From assembly GCF_031157355.1 (NCBI RefSeq), contig NZ_JAVIFT010000008.1, positions 62,001 to 126,000 on the forward strand: 64,000 nucleotides of DNA, read 5' to 3'. This stretch comes from Hyphomicrobium sp. LHD-15 (lineage in GTDB: Bacteria; Pseudomonadota; Alphaproteobacteria; Rhizobiales; Hyphomicrobiaceae). Position 1 is the stretch's first letter, and each line of letters opens with the position of its first letter. The position numbers and the translations under genes were made by a program. Below are positions 53,535 to 63,570 of this stretch, one piece after another. The notes beneath the pieces are model-generated. The model was given only the letters and a program-made list of their open reading frames with translations. It did not search any database and was not told the DNA's origin.

Positions 53535-54569
53535 TCAGGCGGCCTTTTCGAGCTTCGCATCCCACTTGCCGAGGGCGGCAAGGCTGTTCATGCGGGCACG
53601 ATGCGTGAAGGCGCGCTGCCCGGCGGCGACGTTCTCCGACTTTCCACCCCAAGCGGTGAGGGCTGCGGCCTGCAACGCGCGGCCGTAGGAGAAGGTCAGA
53701 GCCCAGGGCAGATTTCCTGCCGCGTTCATCAGTGAAAGATGCTGGGTCGCGATTTCATCCGACTGGCCACCCGAGAGGAAGGCGATGCCGGGGACGGAGG
53801 TGGGAACCGTCGACTTCAGGCAGCGCAGCGTCTTTTCGGCGACTTCCTCGGCGGAAGCCTGCTTGGCCGACTTCTGGCCGGCGATCACCATGTTCGGCTT
53901 CAGGATCATGCCTTCGAGTTCGACGCGGGCGTCGTAGAGTTCGCGGAACACGGTGCGCAGCGTCCACTCGGTGACGCGATAGCACTCGTCGATGTCATGA
54001 CCCGCATGCTCGCCGTCCATCAGCACTTCCGGCTCGACGATCGGAACGATGCCGGCCTCCTGGCAAAGGATGGCGTAACGGGCGAGGGCGTGGGCGTTGG
54101 CCTTGACGCAGTTCCAGGTGGGAAGGCCATCGGCGATGGTGATGACGGCGCGCCATTTGGCGAAGCGGGCGCCGAGCTTGTGGTACTCCGCGAGGCGCTC
54201 ACGCAGGCCGTCGAGGCCTTCGGTGATGGTTTCGATCTTGGAGGTTGGGCCCGCAAGCGGCTTGGCGCCGACGTCGACCTTGATACCGGGAATGGAGCCA
54301 GCGGCTTTCATGACTTCGACGAGCGTGGTGCCGTCCTTGGCCTTCTGGCGGATGGTCTCATCATACAGGATGACGCCCGAGACGTAGTTCTTCATCGCGT
54401 CGTTGGCGCGGAACAGCATCTCGCGATAGTCGCGGCGGGTGTCCTCAGTCGAGGTGACGCCGATCTTGTCGAAGCGCTTCTTGATGGTGCCGGAGCTTTC
54501 GTCGGCGGCCAGAATGCCTTTGCCGGGCGCTACCATGGCTTGTGCGATGTCTGCGAGCTTCTCGGTCAT
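53535..54569 (-). CDS. fbaB: Fructose-bisphosphate aldolase, class I
   Basis: 344 residues. A Schiff-base aldolase that cleaves fructose 1,6-bisphosphate into the two triose phosphates. Key segments: 'GILAADESSGTIKKRF', the Schiff-base Lys in 'GMILKPNMV', the Glu pair in 'IVEPEVLMDGEH', and 'FLSGGQSDEIATQHL'. This is the vertebrate-like class I type, unlike the class II enzymes of many proteobacteria. It lies convergent with the L,D-transpeptidase gene. yebC follows upstream at 75 bp in the same orientation. Confidence 0.95.
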   Translation of the reverse strand: MTEKLADIAQAMVAPGKGILAADESSGTIKKRFDKIGVTSTEDTRRDYREMLFRANDAMKNYVSGVILYDETIRQKAKDGTTLVEVMKAAGSIPGIKVDVGAKPLAGPTSKIETITEGLDGLRERLAEYHKLGARFAKWRAVITIADGLPTWNCVKANAHALARYAILCQEAGIVPIVEPEVLMDGEHAGHDIDECYRVTEWTLRTVFRELYDARVELEGMILKPNMVIAGQKSAKQASAEEVAEKTLRCLKSTVPTSVPGIAFLSGGQSDEIATQHLSLMNAAGNLPWALTFSYGRALQAAALTAWGGKSENVAAGQRAFTHRARMNSLAALGKWDAKLEKAA

Positions 54570-54643
54570 GTGCCTCTCGTCCCGTTCGTTCTCTTCTGGT
54601 TCATTTCGAATGCGCCTGATCGTGCGTGCGACCTGCGGCGCGT

Positions 54644-55393
54644 TTATGCGGCCGTGAGTTTCTTCAACACTTCCTCCGACACCTCGAAGTTGGCGAAAAC
54701 GTTCTGAACGTCGTCGTCGTCTTCCAGGGCGGCAATCAGCTTCATGATGGATTCAGCGTTGTCCTCGTCCACCTCGGTGCTGAGATTTGGTTTCCAAACG
54801 GCTTTGACGCTTTCGGGTTCACCGAGTTTTTCCTCGAGTGCGGCCGCGATCGTGCCGAGGCTGTCGAATGAGCAGGTCACGAGGTGGCCGGAAGCGTCCG
54901 ACACGGCATCGTCGGCGCCGGCGTCGATGGCGGCTTCGAGCACGCTGTCGGGCGAACCCGCGGCCGTCTTGAAGCGAATTTCTCCGACATGCTGGAACAT
55001 GTGAGCGACGGCCCCGGTGGCGGCGAGGTTGCCGCCGTGTTTCGTGAAGACCGCGCGGACGGCGCCGCCGGTGCGATTGCGGTTATCGGTCAATGCTTCG
55101 GCGATGACGGCAACGCCGCCCGGCGCATAGCCTTCGTAGCGGATGGTTTCGTAGGCTTCGCTATCGCCGCCCTGCGCCTTCTTGATGGCGCGCTCGATGT
55201 TGTCTTTCGGCATGTTTTCGGCGCGGGCCGTCTGGATGGCGAGACGCAGGCGGGGGTTCATGGCGGGGTCGGGCATGCCGGACTTGGCCGCCACCGTGAT
55301 TTCACGCGCGAACTTGGCGAACATCTTGGCCCGGGCCGCATCCTTGCGCCCCTTCTTGTGCATGATGTTCTTGAATGCTGAATGGCCGGCCAT
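54644..55393 (-). CDS. yebC: YebC/PmpR family DNA-binding regulatory protein
   Basis: 249 residues, complete. Family features: '[20 protein letters not shown]' at the N-terminus, '[14 protein letters not shown]' and '[19 protein letters not shown]', and the acidic C-terminal '[12 protein letters not shown]'. Members regulate transcription and have been linked to translation at Pro-rich stretches. In many bacteria yebC precedes ruvC; here ruvC lies about 5 kb away on the other strand. Confidence 0.95.
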   Translation of the reverse strand: MAGHSAFKNIMHKKGRKDAARAKMFAKFAREITVAAKSGMPDPAMNPRLRLAIQTARAENMPKDNIERAIKKAQGGDSEAYETIRYEGYAPGGVAVIAEALTDNRNRTGGAVRAVFTKHGGNLAATGAVAHMFQHVGEIRFKTAAGSPDSVLEAAIDAGADDAVSDASGHLVTCSFDSLGTIAAALEEKLGEPESVKAVWKPNLSTEVDEDNAESIMKLIAALEDDDDVQNVFANFEVSEEVLKKLTAA

Positions 55394-55791
55394 GTTCGTT
55401 TCCGAGGCTGTTTTCTGGTTTGCTGATTGTTTCGATCAGGGGGGTGTGCTTTGCGTCCGATTTAATGAGCGGCCGTCTGGCGCCGGTCAACCCCCCTAAG
55501 GGCTCGAAAACGGCCTAAATCAGGGACAGTCATCCGGTTTTCGAGGGTGGGCAGATACCCGGCAAAGGTGGCGAGGTTGCGGACTTTTCGAGCGAACTGT
55601 TGCCTTTGCAATCACAAAATCACCCCTGGCGCCATCTCGCGGGGCTGAATAGAATCAATTAAGATTTACGCCATACCGCCAATGCCCAATCGCGGACAGG
55701 GTGAGCATGCTCATCGTTGCGCTGAGGGCGGGATAATCCCCCTCCTCAAGCGGTTGCCATAGATACTCTCTCAATCTCTCTCGAGTTTCTC
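55394..55791. other. Intergenic region between yebC and ymdB-like genes
   Basis: 398 bp. It contains a CT-rich patch at about 55757-55800 (TCTCTCAATCTCTCTCG) and no supported gene. The remainder is unremarkable. Confidence 0.45.
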
Positions 55792-56616
55792 TCACTCGAT
55801 CCAAAAGAGCGGCTCGGCAGGCTCCAAAACGCCTCCGAGCCGCAAACTTTTTACGCGCACCGCAAGGCCTGTCTTGTCGTCGATCTCGACGGCGAGTCCG
55901 GACACCGTGGCGGGGCCTAGGGCGGGCTCGAAGCGCTCGCGCGGCAAGCGCGTGAGGAAGCGGTTCAGCGGTTCGTCGGTGTCCATGCCGAGCACGGAAT
56001 TGTAGTCGCCGCACATACCGGCATCCGACATGTAAGCGGTGCCGCTCGGCAGGATGCGCTCGTCTGCGGTCGGCGTGTGGGTGTGGGTGCCGACGACGAC
56101 GCTGACGCGTCCGTCGACGAAATAGCCGAGCGCCTGTTTCTCGCTCGTCGCTTCGGCGTGAAAGTCGACGAGGATCACGTCGGCGCCGGATTTCAGGCCG
56201 CAGGTGGTGATCTCGCGGTCGATGGCGCGGAACGGGCAATCGAGCTCGGTCATGAAGACGCGGCCCATGGCGTTGATCACGAGAACATCGGCGCCGTTCT
56301 TGGCTTTCAGCATGGCGGCGCCGCGTCCGGGCGTGCCGGGTGGGAAGTTGATCGGGCGGATCAGCCGTTCCTGGCGGCCGATGAAGACGAGAGTGTCCTT
56401 CTGATCGAAGGCGTGATTGCCGAGCGTGACGGCATCGGCCCCGGCGTCGATCAGCTCCTGATGGATGGCTTCGGTGATGCCGAAGCCGCCAGCCGCGTTC
56501 TCGCCGTTGATGACGACGAAATCGAGTTTATAGCGCTCGCGCAGGCGAGGGATGGCCTCGACCGCGGCCTTGCGGCCGGCGCGGCCGACGATGTCTCCGA
56601 GGAACAGAAGGCGCAT
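55792..56616 (-). CDS. ymdB: YmdB-family metallophosphoesterase
   Basis: 274 residues. Motifs of the TIGR00282 YmdB phosphodiesterase family: 'FLGDIVGRAG', 'VINGENAAGGFG', 'TLGNHAFD', 'DFHAEATSEK' and 'GTHTHTPTADERI', which carry the di-metal ligands. It hydrolyses cyclic or other phosphodiesters; in Bacillus it acts on cAMP. The downstream end of fau is 14 bp upstream, so they form one unit. Confidence 0.92.
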   Translation of the reverse strand: MRLLFLGDIVGRAGRKAAVEAIPRLRERYKLDFVVINGENAAGGFGITEAIHQELIDAGADAVTLGNHAFDQKDTLVFIGRQERLIRPINFPPGTPGRGAAMLKAKNGADVLVINAMGRVFMTELDCPFRAIDREITTCGLKSGADVILVDFHAEATSEKQALGYFVDGRVSVVVGTHTHTPTADERILPSGTAYMSDAGMCGDYNSVLGMDTDEPLNRFLTRLPRERFEPALGPATVSGLAVEIDDKTGLAVRVKSLRLGGVLEPAEPLFWIE

Positions 56617-56629
56617 CAGTTTTTCTTCT

Positions 56630-57229
56630 TCATGCCGAACAGCGGAGGGGGCCGGACGGCGTCAGGATCCAGTCGAGGCGTTCGTCATAGTCGACATGGG
56701 GGACGGCGTCGACCCGCTGCTCGTCGAAGGCGATGCCGATCGAGACGACAGGCTTAAGGGCGCGTAGCCGCGCGAGGGTGCGGTCGTAGAAGCCGCCGCC
56801 ATAACCGAGCCGATAGCCCACAGCGTCGAACGCGAGCAGGGGGCCGAGCACGATATCCGGATCGACGGCCGGGGCTTCGGGCAGGGGCTCGCGGATACCC
56901 CAGGTGGTTTCGGCGAGCGGGTCTCCCGGCTTCCAGGCGCGAAACACCAGGGGCTTTCCTTTGCCCTCCATCACCGGAAGGCAAAGGCTGTAGCCTTCTC
57001 CCAGCAGGCGGCGCATGAGCGGCGCGGGATCGATCTCCTCGCCGATGGTGAGAAAGCCCGACACGATGGCGGGCGCGGGTTTGCCCGCGAAAGCAATGCC
57101 ATGGCGCGCGATGTCGTCAGGGGCTTCGGCGCCGAGCTCGGCGAACGCTTCCTTCCGCGCGAGCTTCGCTGCGCGGCGCATCTGTTTCTTCTGGTCGTCG
57201 ACCGATGTCGGGGGAGCAGGGTTGTCCAA
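56630..57229 (-). CDS. fau: 5-formyltetrahydrofolate cyclo-ligase
   Basis: 199 residues. ATP-dependent conversion of 5-formyl-THF to 5,10-methenyl-THF, recycling folate. The signature 'GYGGGFYDRTLARL' holds the ATP-binding region, with 'RRAAKLARKE' at the N-terminus. In proteobacteria the gene usually lies just downstream of 6S RNA (ssrS-ygfA); the same order exists here on the minus strand. In a methylotroph, folate recycling has added value. Confidence 0.93.
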   Translation of the reverse strand: MDNPAPPTSVDDQKKQMRRAAKLARKEAFAELGAEAPDDIARHGIAFAGKPAPAIVSGFLTIGEEIDPAPLMRRLLGEGYSLCLPVMEGKGKPLVFRAWKPGDPLAETTWGIREPLPEAPAVDPDIVLGPLLAFDAVGYRLGYGGGFYDRTLARLRALKPVVSIGIAFDEQRVDAVPHVDYDERLDWILTPSGPLRCSA

Positions 57230-57279
57230 GGCGCGTCCGCGGTTGGATGGCGCGATCGCCTCGAAACGGGCGGTCCGTG

Positions 57280-57440
57280 CCGGCTCTTATAGGAAAGTGC
57301 CGCGGTGGCCGTTGGAACGTTGATCTCGCCGGGTCCCTACAAATGTAAGGTGGGCGCCATATGTCCGGGACCACGGTCCCGGCCAGGGACAGCTCCCAGG
57401 CAGATCTTATAGGCCCTGGAGAATATTTGTTCCTGACGAG
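57280..57440 (-). ncRNA. ssrS: 6S RNA (ssrS), approximate ends
   Basis: The gap between fau and the coiled-coil gene holds no reading frame but a highly structured sequence on the minus strand. CCGGGACC/GGTCCCGG forms a stem (plus coordinates 57366-57383), GGCGCCCACC (57349-57358) matches the conserved bulge-region sequence I remember from alphaproteobacterial 6S RNAs, and CCTTACATTTGTAGG forms a neighbouring hairpin. Synteny with fau supports the call. 6S RNA binds sigma-70 RNA polymerase in stationary phase. The ends are estimated from the usual length and are not seen precisely. Confidence 0.7.
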
Positions 57441-57488
57441 CCCCGCAGCCAGATCAACATAGGGGCCGGGGGGCAAAAAAGCGAGGGT

Positions 57489-57743
57489 TCAGTCGTTTCT
57501 ATCGACAGCGCCGCTGAGCGACTCGATGACCCAGTCGATCCGGCTTGCGACGGCGCTTCGACTTTCCTCCAAGGCGGCGATGCGCTGGCGCGCCTCTTCA
57601 AGCTCAGCCTTGAGGCGATCACGCTCCTGTTCGAGAGCCTTAACGCGCGCGTCGCCGGATGTGGCGGCAGGTGAGGGTGAAGCCTGCTCCTTGGTGCGTC
57701 CGGCAGCCGGACGCTTTGCCTTTTCTTTCACCCGCTGCACCAT
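57489..57743 (-). CDS. Small coiled-coil protein beside 6S RNA
   Basis: 84 residues. A basic, Pro/Ala-rich N-terminal 30 leads to a coiled coil (about 33-65, 'RVKALEQERDRLKAELEEAR') and a short C-terminal helix ending 'VIESLSGAVDRND'. In other alphaproteobacteria, DUF4164 and ZapA genes lie at this position before ssrS; this looks like the former and no ZapA gene is seen. Divergent from gap. Confidence 0.6.
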   Translation of the reverse strand: MVQRVKEKAKRPAAGRTKEQASPSPAATSGDARVKALEQERDRLKAELEEARQRIAALEESRSAVASRIDWVIESLSGAVDRND

Positions 57744-58031
57744 GAGTTAACTGCATCCCCCTAACGCGCGCTGACGGAGGCCAATTCGGCTTCGCTCGCG
57801 CGGTCCCGGCAGCATAGGTAAATTGATCTTGCGGCGCAAGAAATTGCCCGTGCGGAATGCGCAGGGTCGCAATCAAATTTGCCGGAGGGGCGAGGTGTGG
57901 CGGGAGATGGCATTGACAGGGTGGGGCCTGGCCAACTTAATGGCGCCCGCCCGGCGATCCAGCTGGCGCATTGTGTCGTATATGCGTCACCCCGCCCAAC
58001 ATAATCAGCCTGCCCGATTGGAGGATGTTTC
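57744..58031. promoter_or_regulatory. Divergent promoter region of gap; TTGACA promoter at 57913-57941
   Basis: TTGACA (57913-57918), 17 bases, then CTTAAT (57936-57941) looks like a sigma-70 promoter facing gap, whose ATG is 90 bp further on. A 'GGAGGATG' sequence directly precedes the gap start. The left half should hold the promoter of the coiled-coil gene and 6S RNA upstream control. Confidence 0.5.
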
Positions 58032-59039
<1,008 letters not shown>

Positions 59040-59070
59040 CAACGGCTTGCATACTTTTTTGCGTGGGGCT

Positions 59071-59111
59071 GCCGAGGGCACCTGGGATAACCGGGTGCCC
59101 TTTGGCTTTTT
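59071..59111 (+). terminator. Terminator after gap
   Basis: GCC-GAGGGCACCTGG (59071-59085) pairs with CCGGGTGCCCTTTGGC (59091-59106) with minor mismatches, followed by TTTTT. A strong rho-independent terminator for gap. Confidence 0.75.
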
Positions 59112-59299
59112 CGGCGGGACGGCACCGCAATCTATTGGATTTGTGGCATTGGCTTTGGCGGGCGTTTACCGTGCGGATGGGCCGCGCGGCCTGCGCATAT
59201 GCTCGCTAGAGCTAAATTAATGCGCTTGCTGAACAGTGGCGGCACCGGATCTCAAGGCCGCCCCATCGGGCTGCCCGGCGCGTCACTGGAGCCTAGCGC

Positions 59300-59875
59300 A
59301 TGTTGCGTCCTTCCCTCGCCTTGCTCGTTCCCTTCCTTTTCGCGTTCTCGTTGCCAGCCTCTGCCGGTGGCATCGATGCCACGACTGTGACCTGTAGCGA
59401 GCTAGCCGAAGCCGAAATCTCGCAATCCAGTGACGATCATTTCGGCGCAGCGGTTCTGCTGTCGTGGATGGCGGGCTATCACGCTACCGAGGAGCAAGGC
59501 ACCGTCGTCGATTTCGAAGCGCTGAAGGCCGATGTCCAACGCACCGTCGAGTACTGCAAGAAGCATCCGAAGGTCGGCGTTTATTCCGCATCCGAGAAGT
59601 TCATGGGCGAGAACGCGACGGACGTATCTTCGGAGGCCGTCGATCTCGCGACCATCAAGTGCCAGCGGATCGTCGAGGCTGCCAACGAGGACGACAAGGA
59701 TGGTCTGGCCGTCATCATGATGTGGCTCGCCGGCTATTATGCCAGCTACGCCGAAGACAAGATCATCGACAAGGAGAGGCTGCAGCAGCAGGGCTACGAG
59801 GTCGGCAAGGCGTGTGCTCAAAGCACCGAGACCGGCCTGATCACGGTGGCCGACAAGGTCATGCAGCACGAATAA
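59300..59875 (+). CDS. Secreted protein with two tandem HdeA-type domains
   Basis: 191 residues. Signal peptide about 1-23. The mature part holds two repeats of the same fold: 'TCSELAEAEISQ...LLSWMAGYHA' to 'EYCKKHPK' and 'KCQRIVEAANED...IMMWLAGYYAS' to 'KACAQSTE', each with its pair of cysteines (about 34/94 and 115/167). HdeA is a periplasmic acid-stress chaperone in enterics, but many rhizobial members are uncharacterised. The in-tandem duplication is unusual. A terminator follows directly. No ribosome-binding site is clear; ATG 59300 follows from the signal. Confidence 0.75.
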   Translation: MLRPSLALLVPFLFAFSLPASAGGIDATTVTCSELAEAEISQSSDDHFGAAVLLSWMAGYHATEEQGTVVDFEALKADVQRTVEYCKKHPKVGVYSASEKFMGENATDVSSEAVDLATIKCQRIVEAANEDDKDGLAVIMMWLAGYYASYAEDKIIDKERLQQQGYEVGKACAQSTETGLITVADKVMQHE

Positions 59876-59908
59876 GCCGCTCTTGGGCAGGCCATGCGCT
59901 CAAAAAAG

Positions 59909-59946
59909 AAGGCCTCCTGTCCTGTTGGACAGGAGGCCTTTTTGTT
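59909..59946. terminator. Bidirectional terminator after the HdeA-type gene
   Basis: A 14-bp perfect stem, AAGGCCTCCTGTCC (59909-59922) and GGACAGGAGGCCTT (59927-59940), with loop TGTT. The plus side ends in TTTTTG and the minus side in a run of T (from AAAAAA), so it serves both convergent genes. Confidence 0.8.
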
Positions 59947-59957
59947 GTCCAGGCTGG

Positions 59958-60305
59958 TCAGCGCCACCAGTAACCGGCGGCGGCGAGACCCGCGCCGACC
60001 AGCAGCAGGATGATCGCGATAAAGTTTGCGACCTTGGCCGCGAAATGCCCGATCACAGTGCCGGCGGCCCGCTTGGCCTTGCCGGTGGCGGACGCCTCGG
60101 CGTTGATGTCACGCAGTTTTTGCTCGAGCGCGGTCGGGTTCTCTGCCGAGCGCTGACCGGTCGCGACCTGCCAAGCGCTGTCGAAGGCGGCTCCGGCGAG
60201 GTCATAGCGCGAGACGCGCCACATGATGATCACGCCGAGTAGCGCGACGCCGGCTCCCCAGATCATCATCCATTCGTTGGTGCCAAGGTCGAAGGTCGTC
60301 GGCAT
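59958..60305 (-). CDS. Small two-helix membrane protein
   Basis: 115 residues. Hydrophobic helices at about 12-30 ('MMIWGAGVALLGVIIMW') and 90-110 ('FIAIILLLVGAGLAAAG') flank a polar part with 'LAGAAFDSAWQVATGQRSAE'. It resembles small inner-membrane proteins of unknown function in Rhizobiales. The terminator at 59909 lies 12 bp downstream. Upstream is the secreted protein at 60348-60668 on the same strand. Confidence 0.6.
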   Translation of the reverse strand: MPTTFDLGTNEWMMIWGAGVALLGVIIMWRVSRYDLAGAAFDSAWQVATGQRSAENPTALEQKLRDINAEASATGKAKRAAGTVIGHFAAKVANFIAIILLLVGAGLAAAGYWWR

Positions 60306-60347
60306 GCAGGATCTCGCTCATTAGGTGGGATTATCGTGTCGGCAGGG

Positions 60348-60668
60348 TCAGTCCAGCTTGCGGCAGGCGTAGTCGAACTCTTTGATCTTCTTCATGATCG
60401 AGGCCGAGGATGTGACGATGCCCTCGATCTTCTCGCGCCCTAAAGCATAAGGCACGCTTTCCTGGTCATAGTCGGGCAGAGGCTCGGCTTTTTGCGCCTC
60501 GACGAACGCGCAGCCTTTTTCCGTGTAACAGGCGATCGACAGGCCCTCCAAAGGGGCTTTCAGGTCCTTGAGGCACAGGAATTCGGCGTCGGCCGCCAGT
60601 GCGGCGGTTCCGAAACCGATGGTGGCGATTGCCGCCAGTGCTGCGCCGAGGCCTCTCGCATGTCGCAT
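60348..60668 (-). CDS. Small secreted protein of unknown function
   Basis: 106 residues. Signal peptide about 1-26 ('[13 protein letters not shown]'). Mature part '[20 protein letters not shown]' contains four cysteines in total, the last in 'DYACRKLD'. GGAGCGG precedes the ATG. Divergent from ruvC with 116 bp between. Family unknown. Confidence 0.6.
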   Translation of the reverse strand: MRHARGLGAALAAIATIGFGTAALAADAEFLCLKDLKAPLEGLSIACYTEKGCAFVEAQKAEPLPDYDQESVPYALGREKIEGIVTSSASIMKKIKEFDYACRKLD

Positions 60669-60784
60669 GGCATTCCGCTCCGCTGAACGTGCGCCAACCT
60701 AGGGCCGGGCCTGGGATCTGGAAAGGGGGCGTAACGTGCGGGGCGGCGAATCGCAGTAATCGGAAGGGATACAGAGGGGCAGGA

Positions 60785-61300
60785 ATGGTTCGCATCATCG
60801 GCATCGATCCGGGGCTACGGCGCACGGGGTGGGGCGTCATCGAAAGCGATGGCGTGCGGCTGTCCTACGTGTCGTCCGGCCTCATCACCTCGACCTCGGA
60901 CGAGGATCTCGCTTACCGCCTGCGCGAAATCTACGAGGGGCTTTCGAGCGTGATCGCGGGCTCTGGGGCGAGCGAGGCGGCGGTCGAAGAGACGTTCGTC
61001 AACGAGAACCCGCGCGCGACGCTGAAACTCGGCCAGGCGCGCGGCATGGCGCTGCTGGCGCCCGCCATGAAGGGCCTCAAGGTCGCCGAGTATCCGCCGA
61101 ACCTGATCAAGAAGGCGGTGGTGGGTGCGGGGCACGCCGACAAAAAGCAGATCCAGGCGATGGTCGGGTTCCTGTTGCCGAAAGCGCGCTTCGAGAGCGC
61201 GGACGAGGCGGATGCGCTCGCGATCGCCATCTGCCATGCCAATCACCGAGGCGCTGCGGCGCTCGCGCGGCGTGTGCTCAAAGAAGGAGCTGCAGGATGA
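60785..61300 (+). CDS. ruvC: Crossover junction endodeoxyribonuclease RuvC
   Basis: 171 residues. Cuts Holliday junctions after RuvAB branch migration. The RNase H-like fold shows catalytic Asp in '[14 protein letters not shown]', Glu in 'AVEETF', and Asp residues in '[12 protein letters not shown]'. ATG 60785 gives the family N-terminus; longer open frame to 60599 lacks support. The stop overlaps the ruvA start as ATGA, so they are coupled. Confidence 0.96.
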   Translation: MVRIIGIDPGLRRTGWGVIESDGVRLSYVSSGLITSTSDEDLAYRLREIYEGLSSVIAGSGASEAAVEETFVNENPRATLKLGQARGMALLAPAMKGLKVAEYPPNLIKKAVVGAGHADKKQIQAMVGFLLPKARFESADEADALAIAICHANHRGAAALARRVLKEGAAG

Positions 61301-61926
61301 TCGGACAGCTCAAAGGCAAAGTGGATGCAATCGGCGAATCCCACGCGATCATCGATGTGGGCGGCGTCGGCTACGAGGTGCAACTGTCGGCGCGAACGCT
61401 GCGCAACCTCAAGCTCGGCGAAGCGGTGACGCTGACGATCGACACGCACGTGCGCGAGGATTCCATAAAGCTGTTCGGCTTTCAGAGCGAAGTCGAGCGG
61501 AGCTGGTTCCGCACGCTGCAGAACGTGCAGGGGGTTGGCTCCAAGGTGGCGCTGGGCGTGCTCGGCGTGCTTTCGACCCACGATCTCGCCAATGCCATCG
61601 CGCTCGGAAACTGGGCGGCGGTCGAGCAGGCGCCGGGCGTCGGCAAGAAGCTCGCGCAGCGCATCGTCGCGGAATTGAAGGACAAGGCGCCGGCGCTGTC
61701 TGTTGCCGGGCTCAACGTGCCGGAGGCGACTGCGGGCGGCGCTGCCGGATCGGGCGTGCCGGTCGAGGGCATGGCGGCGGCAGAGGCGATTTCCGCGCTG
61801 ACCAACCTCGGCTACAATCCGGCGCAGGCGTCTGCGGCGGTGGCGGCCGCGATGAAGGAGCTTGGCGCGGAGGCGGATACGGCCAAGCTGATCCGGCGCG
61901 GATTGAAGGAATTGGCGGTTCGGTAA
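61297..61926 (+). CDS. ruvA: Holliday junction branch migration protein RuvA
   Basis: 209 residues. Tetrameric junction-binding partner of RuvB. '[20 protein letters not shown]', the helix-hairpin-helix '[14 protein letters not shown]' and '[19 protein letters not shown]', and the C-terminal RuvB-binding helix domain '[18 protein letters not shown]' are all present. It begins inside the ruvC stop (ATGA) after AAGGAG. A short purine-rich patch follows the stop. Confidence 0.96.
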   Translation: MIGQLKGKVDAIGESHAIIDVGGVGYEVQLSARTLRNLKLGEAVTLTIDTHVREDSIKLFGFQSEVERSWFRTLQNVQGVGSKVALGVLGVLSTHDLANAIALGNWAAVEQAPGVGKKLAQRIVAELKDKAPALSVAGLNVPEATAGGAAGSGVPVEGMAAAEAISALTNLGYNPAQASAAVAAAMKELGAEADTAKLIRRGLKELAVR

Positions 61927-61952
61927 GCAGCAGGCAGTAGGGAGCAGGTCCG

Positions 61953-62195
61953 ATGGGCAAGGTATTCACGTTTCCGGTGTGGCTGGTCTTGTCGCTGATC
62001 TGGACCGGGCTTGTCGCCTACTACGCGTATACGACGCTGCCGCACGTGCCGATGGATATGTCGGCTTCCGATCCGGCCACGGTTGAGGCGCTGCGGGCCG
62101 CGACCGGCAAGCACGCGTTCACCTACGGCCTGATCGCGGCGGCGCCGCCGGCCCTCGCGCTGCTGATTGGATGGCTCGTCTGCCGTCGCGCATAG
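61953..62195 (+). CDS. Small membrane protein between ruvA and ruvB
   Basis: 80 residues. Two hydrophobic helices, 'FTFPVWLVLSLIWTGLVAYY' and 'YGLIAAAPPALALLIGWLV', with a polar middle. ATG 61953 follows GGAGCAGG. It is positioned in the ruv operon between ruvA and ruvB (27 bp after, 89 bp before), so it is co-transcribed, but the function is unknown. Confidence 0.6.
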   Translation: MGKVFTFPVWLVLSLIWTGLVAYYAYTTLPHVPMDMSASDPATVEALRAATGKHAFTYGLIAAAPPALALLIGWLVCRRA

Positions 62196-62283
62196 GTTCG
62201 CCGCACGTGTCAGCCTATAATTGACCCCCAGTGAGGTCAGCTCGTACTTGACCCAGGGGGCGAATATCGCCACAGAACAAATC

Positions 62284-63327
62284 ATGACCGATCGCCTCAT
62301 CAGCGGAGCGAAGCGCGAGGCGGATGCCTATGAGGCGTCGATCCGGCCACGCTCCCTCACCGAATTCGTGGGCCAGGAGCAGGCGCGCGCAAACCTTCGC
62401 GTCTTCATCGAAGCCGCGAAGACGCGCGGCGACGCGCTCGACCACGTGCTGTTCGCTGGCCCGCCCGGCCTCGGCAAGACCACGCTCGCCCAGATCATGG
62501 CCAAGGAGATGGGCGTCGGCTTTCGCGCCACCTCGGGGCCGGTGATCTCGAAGGCGGGCGATCTCGCGGCGCTGCTCACAAACCTCGAAGAGCGCGACGT
62601 GCTCTTCATCGATGAAATTCACCGCCTCAATCCGGCGATCGAGGAAATCCTCTATCCGGCGATGGAGGATTTTCAGCTCGATCTGATCATCGGCGAAGGG
62701 CCGGCGGCGCGTTCGGTCCGGATCGATCTGGCGAAGTTCACGCTGGTCGGCGCGACGACGCGGGCGGGCCTGTTGACGACGCCGTTGCGTGATCGCTTCG
62801 GCATTCCGATCCGGCTCAATTTTTATACCGTCGAAGAGCTGGAGAGCGTTGTTACGCGCGGGGCGCGGGTGCTGGGTGCGCCGATTGCGCCGGATGGGGC
62901 GACTGAGATCGCGCGCCGTGCACGCGGTACGCCGCGCATTGCCGGCCGGCTGCTGCGGCGCGTGCGCGACTTTGCGGCCGTCGCTGGCGCGCCCGTGATC
63001 GACGCGAGCGTGGCCGATGTCGCGCTTCGGGCGCTCGAAGTGGACAACGCCGGCCTCGATGCGCTCGACCATCGCTATCTCTCGTGCATCGCCAAGAGCT
63101 ACGAAGGCGGCCCCGTCGGCATCGAGACCATTGCGGCCGCGCTTTCGGAGCCGCGCGATGCTCTGGAAGAGATCGTCGAGCCTTACCTGCTGCAGCAGGG
63201 CTTCATCGGCCGAACGCCGCGCGGACGCGTGGTCACGATGAAGGCGTTCCGGCACCTCGGACTTTCCGGACCGGCGCGGGCGGCGACGCCCGAGTTGCCG
63301 TTCGAGGAGGGGGAAGAGCAGGGCTAG
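62284..63327 (+). CDS. ruvB: Holliday junction ATP-dependent DNA helicase RuvB
   Basis: 347 residues, normal length. AAA+ motor of branch migration. Walker A '[18 protein letters not shown]', Walker B '[11 protein letters not shown]', sensor 'GATTRAG' and arginine finger 'TPLRDRFGI' are intact, with a C-terminal winged helix. ATG 62284 gives the family start; TTG 62221 would add 21 residues. The upstream gap has TTGACCC repeats (62221 and 62248) of unknown meaning. Confidence 0.96.
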   Translation: MTDRLISGAKREADAYEASIRPRSLTEFVGQEQARANLRVFIEAAKTRGDALDHVLFAGPPGLGKTTLAQIMAKEMGVGFRATSGPVISKAGDLAALLTNLEERDVLFIDEIHRLNPAIEEILYPAMEDFQLDLIIGEGPAARSVRIDLAKFTLVGATTRAGLLTTPLRDRFGIPIRLNFYTVEELESVVTRGARVLGAPIAPDGATEIARRARGTPRIAGRLLRRVRDFAAVAGAPVIDASVADVALRALEVDNAGLDALDHRYLSCIAKSYEGGPVGIETIAAALSEPRDALEEIVEPYLLQQGFIGRTPRGRVVTMKAFRHLGLSGPARAATPELPFEEGEEQG

Positions 63328-63570
63328 AAGGTTGGCAACAGGCAGCGGGCAGCCGGCAGGAGAGAGGCGCGCTCACGTGTCCAATGGGCCAGCGCGCGTA
63401 GGAAATCTAAGGTCAGGGCGTTGCTTGATTTGCCTTTTTCACCGCCCGTTAGCCCTTGATCCCGCAATTTGGTGACTCGCGGCCGCCTTCGATTTAGCCA
63501 TCTTTTGACGCCGATTGATGTGATCGAAGCCTGCGTTGGCCCCGATCCGCTTTGATCTCGGAGTTCGCCC
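63328..63570. repeat. Intergenic region with GCAACAGGCAGCGGGCAG repeat
   Basis: 243 bp after ruvB. At 63333-63360 it has a purine-rich unit shared in style with 31111-31164 and 61924-61950, including GCAACAGG and GCAGCGGGCAG. No gene is supported in this gap; the metallophosphoesterase start lies at its right end. Confidence 0.55.
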
